Assembly (NCBI RefSeq): GCF_004214795.1
Contig: NZ_CP035928.1
Location: 310,001-374,000, forward strand
Direction: 5' to 3'
Source of the DNA: Malaciobacter pacificus
GTDB taxonomy: Bacteria; Campylobacterota; Campylobacteria; Campylobacterales; Arcobacteraceae
Length of the DNA: 64,000 nucleotides
Shown piece by piece: positions 8,753 through 18,272 of the stretch. Each line of letters begins with the position of its first letter. Within the stretch, counting starts at the first letter, position 1. Position numbers and translations under genes: made by a program. The notes under the pieces were generated by a model. The model was not told the DNA's origin. It made no database searches and saw only the letters and a program-made list of their open reading frames with translations.

Positions 8753-11488
8753 ATGAAAAAATATTTAGCCTTAAAAGCAAGTGCTGGAAGTGGTAAAACT
8801 TTTGCCTTAACAGTACGGTATATATCTCTTTTACTTCTTGGTGCAAAACCTAATGAAATACTAACTCTTACATTTACCAATAAAGCTGCAAATGAAATGA
8901 GTGAGAGAATTTATAAAACACTACTTACTTTAGGTGATGATGAAGCTTACTTAACACAAATTGTAAATCAATCAGGACTTACTAAAAGTGAAATTCTAGG
9001 AAAAAAAACACAATTAATAAATTCATTTTCAAACGCGACCTTATCTATTTTCACAATTGATAAATTCATAAATAAAATTCTTAGAGAGTTTTGTGGATAT
9101 ATTGGAATAAGTGATGATTTTGAAATCAAATATGATGATATAGAAGCTTTAAGTATGAAGTTTTTACAATCACTTGATCCAAAGCAGTTTGAAATATTAA
9201 TTGATTTTTCACTTTATGAAAATAAAAAATTTAATTCTATTTTTGAACTATTTAAAGATCTACTTGAAAAGAATGAAGAGATAGATATTGTAAATATTGA
9301 TGCAACACTTATTGATTTTCAAAAAGAGCAAACTTTAAAAGAGGGTTTAAAAATAAAAGAGCATATTTTAAATTGCCCCAGTGCATCTGATACGGTAAAG
9401 GGTATGGTTAGTTTTGAAACTTTTGATGAATTGTTTGGTAGGACATGGCTTGAAAAAGATTTACTAAGTGAACATAGAAATTTCAAAAAATGTGCAAATG
9501 AGACTTTAGATAAATATTTTTTAGAGTTAAAAAAACAAATGGGGATTTATTATAAATTAAGAGCTGGATATAGTTTAAGTAAGCTTTTTGAATTATATAA
9601 AATGTTTAAAGAGTTCAAACTCTCTTTTAATAAGGGAAAAAACTATCTAGAATTTAATGATATATCAAATTTAACTTATGAATTATTATCAACTAAAATA
9701 GATAAAGATTTTTTATATTTTAGGCTAGATTCAAATTTTTCCCATCTATTAATTGATGAATTTCAAGACACATCTTTACTTCAATATAAAATCTTAAATC
9801 CTTTAATTGAGGAGATTTTATCAGGAGATACAAGTAAATTTAAAACATTTTTTTATGTTGGAGATACTAAACAATCTATTTATAGATTTAGAGGTGGGAA
9901 AAGGGAACTTTTCGATTTTGTTGCTAATAGTAATAATCTAATAGATGTTGAAGTATTAAATACAAATTATAGATCTTGTGAAAATATTATTGAATTTGTA
10001 AACAAGCAGTTTTTAAATTTATCTAATTATGAGTACTATGCACAAGAAAGTATTACTAAAGGTGGATATGTTGAAGTTATTGAAGATAGTGCTTTGGATG
10101 AAGATGAAAAATATAAAAATATAGCTTCTAAGATTGCTTCTTTAATGAAAGAAGGTATTAACTCAAATGATATTGCAATTTTAACATATACAAATGATGA
10201 TGTTTTAAGTTTGTATTACTATTTAAAGAAAAAGTTTCCAAGTCTTAAAATAACAACTGAAATGACATCTAAATTAATAAATCAACAAAATGTTAAAGCT
10301 GTTATAAATGCAGTTAAATATATCTATTTTAAAGAGGATATTTATAAAGAGAATCTAAATGCTTTAATAGGTAAAAAGCTTTTAAACGAATTTAATTTTG
10401 AAATAGATTTAGATAAAAAATCAATGCAAGAACTTGTAAAAGAGATTTCTACTAATCTTGAAATAATAGATGAAAATGTAGTGAAATTTATAGATGAGTG
10501 TAAAATTTATAATAATATAGTTGATTTTGTTTATGAAATTGATAAGCTAGATTCAACTATTGAAAATAGTGAATCAACGGGATTACAAATATTAACTATA
10601 TTTAAATCAAAAGGTCTAGAGTTTCACACTGTATTGATGCTAGATAGAATTAAAAAGAAAAATGCTGATAGATCAACCTTACTTTTTAATTATGAAAATA
10701 TAGAATTAAAAAATATTTTTTATAAGATAAAAGGCTATGAAAATTATAACAAAGAGTATTTTGAAGCTTTAAAAAAAGAGAAGAGTTTAGTTATTGAAGA
10801 TGAGTTAAATATTTTATATGTTGCTTTAACTAGAGCAAAAAATAATATGGTTATTTTTAAAAAGCAGAAAGCTTCAGTTTTTGACTATTTAAGTATGAGT
10901 CCTATAAAAATTGGACAAGTAATTACAAGTGAAAATTTATCAAAGAATCATGAAAAAGTTGAGAAGGTTATTTATAAACCACTTAAATTAGGTCTTCAAG
11001 ATAAACAAATAAGTACTGAAAAAGAGTATTATGAAAATCATTTACACTCTAAGTATTTTGGTCTAGCAACACACTATTGCCTTGAAATGATGGATGAGTT
11101 TAACATAGATAGCTTAGATTATTGTATTAATTTGGCAAAAAGTAGATATTCAAATTATTTAGAATTAAATGATTTTGAGAAAATAAAAAATAGTATTTTT
11201 AATCTACTTCAAAATACTACTTTTCAAGAGTTGATTAAGGATTCTGAGTTTATAAGTGAACAATCCATAATATATAAAGAGGAGATAAAAATTATTGATC
11301 TTTTATTATATAAAAATGATAGTTACTATATTCTTGATTATAAAACTACTAAAGAAAAACATCTTGAACATAAAGTGCAAGTAAATCATTATAAAAAGGC
11401 TATAAGTGATATTTTTAATACATCAAATGTATACTCTTATTTAGTTTATATGAATGATGAATCAGTAAGTATTGATGAGGTTAAATAA
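8753..11488 (+). CDS. addA: AddA-like helicase-nuclease (RecB-like recombination protein)
   Basis: This is a UvrD/Rep-type superfamily 1 helicase joined to a C-terminal RecB-family nuclease, 911 residues. Walker A ASAGSGKT is at residues 9-16, the DEFQDTS motif follows further on, and YVALTRAKN is helicase motif VI. The nuclease motif DYK at 862-864 with a following QVNHY is the catalytic signature. In Helicobacter and relatives, AddA with AddB replaces RecBCD in double-strand break repair. addB is not in this window. No strong ribosome-binding site precedes the ATG. The gene overlaps the convergent thiE-like gene by 8 bases. Confidence 0.88.
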   Translation: MKKYLALKASAGSGKTFALTVRYISLLLLGAKPNEILTLTFTNKAANEMSERIYKTLLTLGDDEAYLTQIVNQSGLTKSEILGKKTQLINSFSNATLSIFTIDKFINKILREFCGYIGISDDFEIKYDDIEALSMKFLQSLDPKQFEILIDFSLYENKKFNSIFELFKDLLEKNEEIDIVNIDATLIDFQKEQTLKEGLKIKEHILNCPSASDTVKGMVSFETFDELFGRTWLEKDLLSEHRNFKKCANETLDKYFLELKKQMGIYYKLRAGYSLSKLFELYKMFKEFKLSFNKGKNYLEFNDISNLTYELLSTKIDKDFLYFRLDSNFSHLLIDEFQDTSLLQYKILNPLIEEILSGDTSKFKTFFYVGDTKQSIYRFRGGKRELFDFVANSNNLIDVEVLNTNYRSCENIIEFVNKQFLNLSNYEYYAQESITKGGYVEVIEDSALDEDEKYKNIASKIASLMKEGINSNDIAILTYTNDDVLSLYYYLKKKFPSLKITTEMTSKLINQQNVKAVINAVKYIYFKEDIYKENLNALIGKKLLNEFNFEIDLDKKSMQELVKEISTNLEIIDENVVKFIDECKIYNNIVDFVYEIDKLDSTIENSESTGLQILTIFKSKGLEFHTVLMLDRIKKKNADRSTLLFNYENIELKNIFYKIKGYENYNKEYFEALKKEKSLVIEDELNILYVALTRAKNNMVIFKKQKASVFDYLSMSPIKIGQVITSENLSKNHEKVEKVIYKPLKLGLQDKQISTEKEYYENHLHSKYFGLATHYCLEMMDEFNIDSLDYCINLAKSRYSNYLELNDFEKIKNSIFNLLQNTTFQELIKDSEFISEQSIIYKEEIKIIDLLLYKNDSYYILDYKTTKEKHLEHKVQVNHYKKAISDIFNTSNVYSYLVYMNDESVSIDEVK

Positions 11489-12047
11489 AGTATCTAATTG
11501 AAGCAAATCCAAAAGCTTTACTTTTTTTAATTTGTTCAACTTGCTCATCATTTACTATTCCACCAAGAGCAATAATATCTATATCTTCATATATTTTAAT
11601 TGTTTGTTTTAATTTATCAATACCTTTTGGTTCACCTTTATTAGGTGTTTTGAAAATTGGTGAATAAGTAATGGCATTTACATGTCTATTTTGAGCTTTT
11701 TCAATATCATTAAAATTATGACATGAGATAATTGTGTATAGACCTAATTTTTTCGCTTTTGTTATATCATCAAATTGTTTAGAAGTTAAATGAACTCCAT
11801 CTGCATTAAGCTTTTTTGCAAGTTCATAATCACCATTTATTAAAATTTTTTTTATATCAAAGTTTTTACAAATTTTTACAAATATTTCTGCTAAATCTTT
11901 AAAATTAGGTGATGTTTTATCCCTAAAACATGCAAAATCAACTCTATTTTTTGATAAGACTTTAAATAGATTTTTTTCAAATAACTCTTTATTATCTGAG
12001 TAGTATTTTGGATCAGTTATTAAATAACTTATAAACTCCTCTTGCAT
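11481..12047 (-). CDS. Thiamine phosphate synthase / TenI family protein
   Basis: The 188-residue TIM-barrel protein shows DGVHLTSKQ, ISCHNFNDIEKA, TYSPIFKTPNKGEPKG and ALGGI in the order of the ThiE/TenI family. ThiE joins the pyrimidine and thiazole phosphates to make thiamine phosphate, whereas TenI aromatises the thiazole. The protein is shorter than typical ThiE, and the substrate-binding KTPNKG loop is kept but DGVHLGQ is changed to DGVHLTS, so I cannot decide between the two. It stands alone, convergent with addA. Confidence 0.75.
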   Translation of the reverse strand: MQEEFISYLITDPKYYSDNKELFEKNLFKVLSKNRVDFACFRDKTSPNFKDLAEIFVKICKNFDIKKILINGDYELAKKLNADGVHLTSKQFDDITKAKKLGLYTIISCHNFNDIEKAQNRHVNAITYSPIFKTPNKGEPKGIDKLKQTIKIYEDIDIIALGGIVNDEQVEQIKKSKAFGFASIRYFI

Positions 12048-12098
12048 TTAGATGCATTCCTTTATTGTAAAATTAAAAGAATTATATAATATTTGCCA

Positions 12099-12131
12099 TA
12101 AAAAAAGGGAAGATAAAAATTATCTTCCCTT
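12099..12131 (-). terminator. Rho-independent terminator of atpB
   Basis: Reading leftwards, AAGGGAAGATA and TATCTTCCCTT (12105-12115 and 12121-12131) form an 11-bp stem with a 5-base loop, followed by a run of seven T on the minus strand. It ends the atpB transcript. Confidence 0.88.
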
Positions 12132-12158
12132 ATGTGTTAATCAGTCTTTTGAAACTAA

Positions 12159-12845
12159 TTAGTGATCTTCATGTTCCATCATAATAGATCCTGCAATATA
12201 AACATAAGTTAAAATTGCAAAGATAAACGCTTGTAAAAAACCAAACGCAGCTAACATAAAGAATCCAGAAAGAGGCACAATCCAAGGTACTAACATAAGT
12301 AATACCATTAAGAACATGTCATCTCCTCTAATTGATCCAAAAAGTCTGAAAGATAGTGAAACAATTCTAGATAAATGAGAAATTATTTCGATTGGGAACA
12401 TTAAAGGTGCTAAAATAGGCATAGGTCCAGCAAAATGTTTAAAATAGTTTATAAAACCATTTTTCTTGATTCCAAGATAATTATAGTATACAAATACTAT
12501 AAGTGCTAAAGATAATGTAAAGTTAATGTTTGCTGTTGGAGACTCGAAACCAGGGATAAGTCCCATCCAGTTACTAACAAAAACTACTAATGCTAAAGAT
12601 GCAATTAAAGGCATATATATTCTAGCATTTTTCTCACCCATAGTATCAGAACCCATAGATATAACTCCACCTACAAAGGCTTCCATTACATTTTGTGCTC
12701 CTGTTGGAACTAATTGTAAGTTTTTAGTAGCTGCTCTTGCAACTAAGAAAATAATACCAATTACTAAAATGTAGTGAGATAGAATCATCCATTCTTGACC
12801 GTGACCACCGATAGCGCCTAAGAACGTAAACAGTCTTCCTTCCAT
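12159..12845 (-). CDS. atpB: F0F1 ATP synthase subunit a
   Basis: Subunit a forms the proton half-channels next to the c-ring. The 228-residue protein has five to six membrane helices; the essential arginine is in SRIVSLSFRLFGS and the last helices contain LQAFIFAILTYVYIAG. It stands apart from the other ATP synthase genes, with its own terminator; atpB separated from the F1 genes is common in Campylobacterota. The ATG has a GGAAG site just upstream. Confidence 0.95.
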   Translation of the reverse strand: MEGRLFTFLGAIGGHGQEWMILSHYILVIGIIFLVARAATKNLQLVPTGAQNVMEAFVGGVISMGSDTMGEKNARIYMPLIASLALVVFVSNWMGLIPGFESPTANINFTLSLALIVFVYYNYLGIKKNGFINYFKHFAGPMPILAPLMFPIEIISHLSRIVSLSFRLFGSIRGDDMFLMVLLMLVPWIVPLSGFFMLAAFGFLQAFIFAILTYVYIAGSIMMEHEDH

Positions 12846-12933
12846 TTTCTTCCTTTTTATGTTTCACAACACTAAATTACGTGCCTATTATATTGTTTTT
12901 AATCTAAAAATTTTCTTTAGTATTAAAATTAAC

Positions 12934-14154
12934 TTATATTTGTTTAAATTTGTAACCGTTTTGTTTCAAAGATTCTCTTATTTGTTTTTGGTGATCTTCA
13001 CCCTTTGTTTCAAGTGCAATTGTAATTTGGGCTTCACCAAATTCAAGCTTTATAGAGTCTCTATCATAATCGATTTGAACGATATTTGCTGAACACTCTT
13101 TAAAGATTTCAGTAAGTTTAGTAAGAGAACCTGGTTTGTCCATTAATTTAATAATTAAATTCATTTTTCTATATGATTTTACTAAACCTTTTTCTATAAT
13201 TTGTGAAATCATTGTTACGTCAATATTACCACCACTAACTATAGCACAAACTTCACTATCTTCAATATCAATTTTTTCATGCATAATAGCAGCTGTTGAA
13301 ACAGCACCTGCACCTTCAACTACAAGTTTATGCTTTTCTAGTAAAAATAGAATTGCATTTGCTATTTCATTATCACTCACTTCAACAATATCATCTACAT
13401 AATCGATAATAATATCAAGAAGTTTAGGTGTTACATCTCTAACTGCAATTCCATCTGCAATTGTTCTAACAGAAGTTGAATCAATTGGCATTTGAGATCT
13501 ATATGACTCTTTCATGGCTCTTGCACCTGTTGCAACCACACCGATAATTTTAATATCAGGATTTATAGCTTTTGCTGCAATTGCAATTCCTGAGATTAAT
13601 CCACCACCTCCAATTGGTACTATTATTTGTTTTAAATTTGGATTTGATTCAAGTATTTCTAGGGCAATTGTTCCCTGCCCTGCAATAACATCATCATCAG
13701 CAAAAGGGTGAATAAACTCTTTGTTATGCTCTTTTGTAAACTTTTTAGCAGCAGCATAGGCTTCATCAAAGTTTTCTCCTGTTAATACAACATTTGCACC
13801 ATATTGTTTTACTCCACTAACTTTTGTTAAAGGAGTTGCTTCAGGCATAAAAATTGTAGCTTCAATATTGAAGTAATTCGCTGCAAATGCCAAACCTTGT
13901 GCGTGATTACCTGCACTTGCTGCAACTACACCATTTTGTTTTTTTTCTTCACTTAAATTAGCAACTCTATTAAAAGCTCCTCTTAATTTAAAACTTCCAG
14001 TAAGTTGTAAATTATCTTTTTTTAAATAGATTTCACTATTGTAAGTTTCACTTAAAAATGGTGCTTTTGTAAAAGGAGTATTATAAGATATCCCTTCTAG
14101 ATTTTTTTTTGCTCTTTTTATATCATCTAACGTTATCATCTTGTTTCTTTTCAT
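12934..14154 (-). CDS. ilvA: Threonine ammonia-lyase (threonine dehydratase)
   Basis: The enzyme deaminates threonine to 2-oxobutyrate, the entry to isoleucine synthesis. The PLP lysine is K56 in TGSFKLRGA, the glycine loop is PIGGGGLISG, and SGGNID lies before an ACT-like C-terminal domain of about 75 residues (residues about 330-406). The 406-residue form with one ACT domain is the shorter type, often called TdcB/IlvA class 2. AAGGAA lies 6 bases before the ATG. Upstream, between it and metE, is an unusual pair of overlapping inverted repeats. Confidence 0.92.
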   Translation of the reverse strand: MKRNKMITLDDIKRAKKNLEGISYNTPFTKAPFLSETYNSEIYLKKDNLQLTGSFKLRGAFNRVANLSEEKKQNGVVAASAGNHAQGLAFAANYFNIEATIFMPEATPLTKVSGVKQYGANVVLTGENFDEAYAAAKKFTKEHNKEFIHPFADDDVIAGQGTIALEILESNPNLKQIIVPIGGGGLISGIAIAAKAINPDIKIIGVVATGARAMKESYRSQMPIDSTSVRTIADGIAVRDVTPKLLDIIIDYVDDIVEVSDNEIANAILFLLEKHKLVVEGAGAVSTAAIMHEKIDIEDSEVCAIVSGGNIDVTMISQIIEKGLVKSYRKMNLIIKLMDKPGSLTKLTEIFKECSANIVQIDYDRDSIKLEFGEAQITIALETKGEDHQKQIRESLKQNGYKFKQI

Positions 14155-14172
14155 GTTATTTCCTTGGAATAA

Positions 14173-14238
14173 TATCTAAAAATAGTTTTTACTTCTTTAA
14201 ATATAAACTATTTTTAGATAGGGACTAGCCCCTATCTA
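14173..14238 (-). promoter_or_regulatory. Two mutually exclusive hairpins between metE and ilvA
   Basis: On the minus-strand transcript the metE end forms TAGATAGGG / CCCTATCTA (14230-14238 with 14215-14223, 9 bp, containing the metE stop). The same TATCTA arm (14215-14220) is also the 5' end of a 16-bp stem, 14205-14220 with 14173-14188. The two cannot form together, an arrangement like an attenuator. No long T-run follows the second stem, and the ilvA ribosome-binding site starts a few bases later, so masking or mRNA processing is as likely as termination. Confidence 0.5.
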
Positions 14239-16520
14239 TACTCTGCACGTATTTGCTTTACGGCTTCTACCATATTTAATAGACTTTGTTTAGTCTCTTT
14301 CCATTTTCTCGTTTTTAATCCGCAATCAGGATTTATCCATAATTGTTCTTTTGGTAAAACTTTAAGTAATAGTTTAATTTGAGTTTTCATCTCTTCCACA
14401 CTTGGAACTCTAGGAGAGTGAATATCATAAACTCCAGGTCCTACTTCTTGTTTATATCCTACTTTTTTAAATATTTTAAGTAGTTCATTTCCACTTCGTG
14501 CAGTTTCAATAGAGATTACATCTGCATCCATATCTTCAATAGTTTTAATAATATCATTAAACTCACTATAACACATGTGAGTATGGATTTGAGTCTCTTT
14601 TTTTGCACTACTAACTGCTATTTTAAAGTCTCTTACTGCCCAGTTTTCATAATCTTTAATTTTTTCATTTCTTAAAGGGTATCCTTCTTTAAACGCAGCT
14701 TCATCAACTTGAATAATTTTTATTCCAGCTTTTTGTAAATCATCAATTTCATCACTTATAGCAATTGCAATTTGTTTAGAAATTTCACTTCTTGGTATGT
14801 CATCTCTTACAAAAGACCAATTTAAAATAGTAACAGGACCTGTTAGCATACCTTTCATGATTTTTTTTGTTTTACTTTGAGCATATGTAATCCAATCAAC
14901 TGTCATAGCTTTTGGTCTACTAATATCTCCAAAAATAAAAGGAGGTTTTACACATCTACTTCCATAAGATTGAACCCATCCATTTTGAGAAAATGCGAAT
15001 CCTTTTAATTGTTCTCCAAAGTATTCAACCATGTCATTTCTTTCAGGCTCACCATGAACTAAAACTTCTAAATCACAATCTTCTTGAAAAGCTATACACT
15101 CATCAATATAGTTTTTCATATCTTTTAAATATTGTTCTTTTGATATTGTTGCATTTTTAAAGTCTCTTCTTGACTTTCTAACTTCAGGTGTTTGTGGAAA
15201 AGAACCAATTGTTGTTGTTGCTAAATCTTTATATTTTAAAATCTCTTTTTGTAGTTTTATTCTCTCTTGAAAAGAACCATCTCTTGAAAAGTTTTCAAAG
15301 CTGTTTATTACATTAATTCTTTTTTGTACATTTTCATCATGGATTAGATTTGAGTGTTTTCTTTCAAAATTTGATTTAATGTTTTTTTCTAAATCCAATA
15401 ACTCTTTTTCTTTTAAATTATCAACTCCATTAAAGAAAATTTTTGAAATTAAATTTATTTCTTCAAGTTTTTCGCAAGAATAACTTAGCCAATCTTTTAT
15501 TTCATCTTGAAGTTTCTCTTCATACTTTAAAGTAAAAGGTGTGTGTAATAATGAACAAGATGAAGAAACAATTAAATTATCTTTATCTATAGTTTTTGAT
15601 ATATTACTTAGTTTTTCTAAAGAAGTTTGAATATCATTTTTCCAAATATTTCTACCATCAACTATTCCTGCAATTAGTTTTTTATTACTTTTTGAAATAT
15701 CTTCTAATGCTTGAATATTCTCTTCTCCATATAAGAAATCTAAACCAATTCCCCATACAGGAGTATTTACTAAAACTTTTGTAGCCTCTATTGAATGTTC
15801 AAAATATGTAGTAACAACAACTTTAATATTTTTACTTACTTCACACAATCTATCATATGCAGGTTTTATTAAACTTAATATTTTAGAATCATTATCTTTT
15901 ACAAAAGTAGGTTCATCAAACTGTACAAATATCTCATCATCAAGTTTTTCTAACTCTTTTAGTAACTCTTCGTAAATTGGTAATATTTTATTTAATAATT
16001 CAAAAGTATCACCTCTATCAACTCTTTTTGATAAGGCTAAAAATGTAATAGGTCCAATAATATTTATTTTTGTTTTAATTCCTAGCTCTTTAGCCTCTTT
16101 ATACTCTTCAACGATTTTTGTAGCATTTAATTTGTATTCATCTTCTAAACTTAATTCAGGAACTATATAATGATAATTTGTATTAAACCATTTTGTCATT
16201 TCCATTGCTACAGTTGAATCATTTCCTCTAGCCATAGAAAAATAAAGTTCTTCATTTTTTAAGTTTTTAAATCTTTTTGGAATAGCATTTAGTAAAATAC
16301 AAGTGTCTAAAACATTATCATAAAGTGAAAAATCATTTGAACTAATAAATTCAATTCCTGCATCTTTTTGATATTTCCAGTGTCTTTTCTTTAAATCACT
16401 TGCAACTTTTTTTACGTCATCAAATGAGCAATCTTTTGCCCAAAAACTTTCTAGTACTTTTTTAAGCTCTCTTTGTTCTCCAATTCTTGGAAAACCTACA
16501 ACGTATGAATTTACTGACAT
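14232..16520 (-). CDS. metE: Cobalamin-independent methionine synthase
   Basis: MetE transfers the methyl group of 5-methyltetrahydropteroyltriglutamate to homocysteine. The 762-residue length is full for the two-domain family. Zinc-site residues are visible in IHTHMCYSEF (His and Cys) and WINPDCGLKTRKW (Cys), and VHGEPERNDMVEYF is the conserved substrate segment at the start of the C-terminal barrel. The N-terminal half is the pterin-binding barrel. It is first in a likely metE-ilvA transcript. No cobalamin or SAM riboswitch is visible in the short upstream gap. Confidence 0.95.
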   Translation of the reverse strand: MSVNSYVVGFPRIGEQRELKKVLESFWAKDCSFDDVKKVASDLKKRHWKYQKDAGIEFISSNDFSLYDNVLDTCILLNAIPKRFKNLKNEELYFSMARGNDSTVAMEMTKWFNTNYHYIVPELSLEDEYKLNATKIVEEYKEAKELGIKTKINIIGPITFLALSKRVDRGDTFELLNKILPIYEELLKELEKLDDEIFVQFDEPTFVKDNDSKILSLIKPAYDRLCEVSKNIKVVVTTYFEHSIEATKVLVNTPVWGIGLDFLYGEENIQALEDISKSNKKLIAGIVDGRNIWKNDIQTSLEKLSNISKTIDKDNLIVSSSCSLLHTPFTLKYEEKLQDEIKDWLSYSCEKLEEINLISKIFFNGVDNLKEKELLDLEKNIKSNFERKHSNLIHDENVQKRINVINSFENFSRDGSFQERIKLQKEILKYKDLATTTIGSFPQTPEVRKSRRDFKNATISKEQYLKDMKNYIDECIAFQEDCDLEVLVHGEPERNDMVEYFGEQLKGFAFSQNGWVQSYGSRCVKPPFIFGDISRPKAMTVDWITYAQSKTKKIMKGMLTGPVTILNWSFVRDDIPRSEISKQIAIAISDEIDDLQKAGIKIIQVDEAAFKEGYPLRNEKIKDYENWAVRDFKIAVSSAKKETQIHTHMCYSEFNDIIKTIEDMDADVISIETARSGNELLKIFKKVGYKQEVGPGVYDIHSPRVPSVEEMKTQIKLLLKVLPKEQLWINPDCGLKTRKWKETKQSLLNMVEAVKQIRAEYR

Positions 16521-16577
16521 TAATATATCCTTTAATATTTTTTATTTTGATTTGTTTTTGTTATTTAAATATTAAAG

Positions 16578-16913
16578 TTATCGTGGTGGGTGTACTCCTG
16601 TTCGTCTAAATGCGAAACAAGTAGTATAATATGGACATCTAGGAATAAACTTAAAAAGTGAGACTGTTAGTTTTGTTTTTACTTTAAACAGGCAATCACA
16701 ATGACAAGGTTTATTAAAATTGATTGTATTAGTTAAGCATAAAAGAAGTTCCGGTGGATCTTCATTTTCAAGTTCATCACAATCTTTAGATAGTCTATAT
16801 TGTAAAGTCTTTTTCGCAATAGTTACTTGAGATTCTAGTTTTTTTTGTACATTATGAGCTAATATACTAGCAAATGTAAAATATTTTTTTCCAAAACCTT
16901 TTGGTGACTTCAC
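16578..16913 (-). CDS. Cysteine-rich hypothetical protein
   Basis: I do not recognise this 111-residue protein. It starts at a GTG (16911-16913) with AAAGGA upstream. The N-terminal half is basic and helical; the C-terminal half has CHCDC at 70-74 and CPYYTTC at 93-99, spacing that could bind a metal or an iron-sulfur cluster. It ends with an unusual GVHPPR tail. It lies 57 bases upstream of metE on the same strand and is divergent from trmD. It could also be a chance frame, but the ribosome-binding site and patterned cysteines favour a gene. Confidence 0.5.
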   Translation of the reverse strand: MKSPKGFGKKYFTFASILAHNVQKKLESQVTIAKKTLQYRLSKDCDELENEDPPELLLCLTNTINFNKPCHCDCLFKVKTKLTVSLFKFIPRCPYYTTCFAFRRTGVHPPR

Positions 16914-17012
16914 AACAATCCTTTCATAAAATTTTAAGGGCGCAATTATACCCAGAAAAACTAAACTTAATTTAAAATTAGATAATATTTAGAAAAATCA
17001 ATAAGGGATAAA

Positions 17013-17702
17013 TTGAAATTTACTTTTGTTACTTTATTTCCAAACCTAATAGAACCATATTTTCAAGATTCAATATTAAAAAGAGCAATTGACTCAAATT
17101 TTATAGATTATGAGTTTTATAATCCTAGGGATTACACAACAAACAAACATCTAAAAGTTGATAAACAGATGATTAGTGGAGGAGCTGGAATGCTTATGAC
17201 TCCTCAGCCACTTTTTGATTGTTTAGATGAAATTAAAAGTAAAAATGAAGATGCATATATAATATTTCCACTAGCAGCAGCAAAGCCTTTTAATCAAAAT
17301 GATGCAAAAAGATTAGCCAAGAAAAAAAACATAGTTTTTGTTTGTGGTAGATATGAAGGTATTGATGAAAGAGTAATTGAAAAATATGCAAATGAAGTAT
17401 TTTCAATTGGAGAATATATATTAACAGGTGGTGAATTAGCATCAACTGTAATGGCGGATGCGATTTCAAGAAATGTTGAAGGTGTTCTTGGAAATGCTGA
17501 TTCTTTAGTAATGGAAAGTTATGAAAACAACCTTTTAGAAGCTCCATCTTTTACTAAACCTGAAAATTTCCAAAATTTAAGTGTGGTTAAAGAATTCTTA
17601 AAGGGAAACCATAGTAAAATATCCGACTTAAAAAATGGTCTATCTATTTGCAAGACGAGATACTTTAGGCCAGGTTTAGTTACCAACAAAAAAACAAAAT
17701 AG
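17013..17702 (+). CDS. trmD: tRNA (guanine-37-N1)-methyltransferase TrmD
   Basis: TrmD methylates N1 of G37 in tRNAs that read CNN codons, preventing frameshifts. The start is a TTG with AAGGGA 6 bases upstream. The 229-residue SPOUT protein shows [29 protein letters not shown] and [11 protein letters not shown], all part of the knotted SAM site. It is followed by rplS as in many bacteria, but rimM and rpsP are not next to it here. Confidence 0.95.
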   Translation: MKFTFVTLFPNLIEPYFQDSILKRAIDSNFIDYEFYNPRDYTTNKHLKVDKQMISGGAGMLMTPQPLFDCLDEIKSKNEDAYIIFPLAAAKPFNQNDAKRLAKKKNIVFVCGRYEGIDERVIEKYANEVFSIGEYILTGGELASTVMADAISRNVEGVLGNADSLVMESYENNLLEAPSFTKPENFQNLSVVKEFLKGNHSKISDLKNGLSICKTRYFRPGLVTNKKTK

Positions 17703-17706
17703 AAGT

Positions 17707-17743
17707 GTGATACCCCGCAACTTGCAAATGCGGGCACTTTCAC
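17707..17743 (+). promoter_or_regulatory. Candidate structured leader of rplS
   Basis: Between trmD and rplS the RNA can form GTGA (17707-17710) with TCAC (17740-17743) and CCCGCA (17714-17719) with TGCGGG (17729-17734), a two-part stem closing a 9-base loop. It is GC-rich against a very AT-rich background and ends 14 bases before the rplS ATG. Ribosomal protein leaders bound by the product are known in other phyla, including for L19; assignment here is inference. Confidence 0.45.
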
Positions 17744-17757
17744 CAAAGGGAAATACA

Positions 17758-18114
17758 ATGAAAAATAGATATATTGCAAGCTTCGAAGCAGCGCAAATTG
17801 CAGAAAAAGAAGTTCCTCAGTTTAGAGCAGGGGACACAGTTAGATTAGGTGTTGAAATTAAAGAAGGTGAGAAAAAAAGAGTTCAAACTTTCGAAGGTGT
17901 AGTTATTGCTAGAAGTGGTGAAGGTGTAAGTGCAACTTTTACAGTAAGAAAAATCGGTGCTAACTCTGTTGGTGTTGAGAGAATCTTCCCATTATACTCT
18001 GAGTCTTTAAAATCTTTTGAGGTAATCAGAAGAGGTAGAGTAAGAAGAGCTAAACTTCACTACCTAAGAGGATTAAAAGGTAAAGCTGCAAAAATTAAAG
18101 AGCTTAGAAAATAA
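17758..18114 (+). CDS. rplS: 50S ribosomal protein L19
   Basis: L19 sits at the interface between the ribosomal subunits. The 118-residue protein has the family segments [22 protein letters not shown] and [22 protein letters not shown] start it at the ATG preceded by AAGGGAAA; a longer frame from 17707 would run through the leader hairpin and is not family-like. It follows trmD by 55 bases. Confidence 0.95.
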   Translation: MKNRYIASFEAAQIAEKEVPQFRAGDTVRLGVEIKEGEKKRVQTFEGVVIARSGEGVSATFTVRKIGANSVGVERIFPLYSESLKSFEVIRRGRVRRAKLHYLRGLKGKAAKIKELRK

Positions 18115-18128
18115 TTAAAATCTTCGTA

Positions 18129-18161
18129 AACTTATTGTTTATCTGTGATAAACAATAAGTT
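18129..18161 (+). terminator. Hairpin after rplS
   Basis: AACTTATTGTTTATC and its exact complement (18129-18143 and 18147-18161) form a 15-bp stem with a 3-base loop shortly after the rplS stop. There is no T-run, so termination may not be fully intrinsic. Confidence 0.55.
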
Positions 18162-18272
18162 ACTACATAAATAACTCATAAATATAAATCTTCACAAATT
18201 ATTAATTTTCAATAAACTAATACTAAAAATAAAATGATAAAATGTCACACTTAATTATTAAGGATAATATGA

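Noticed and set aside
12859-13092. Open frame on the plus strand opposite the end of ilvA
   Set aside because: It lacks a ribosome-binding site and family-like sequence, and lies opposite a well-supported gene; it is a by-product of AT-rich DNA.
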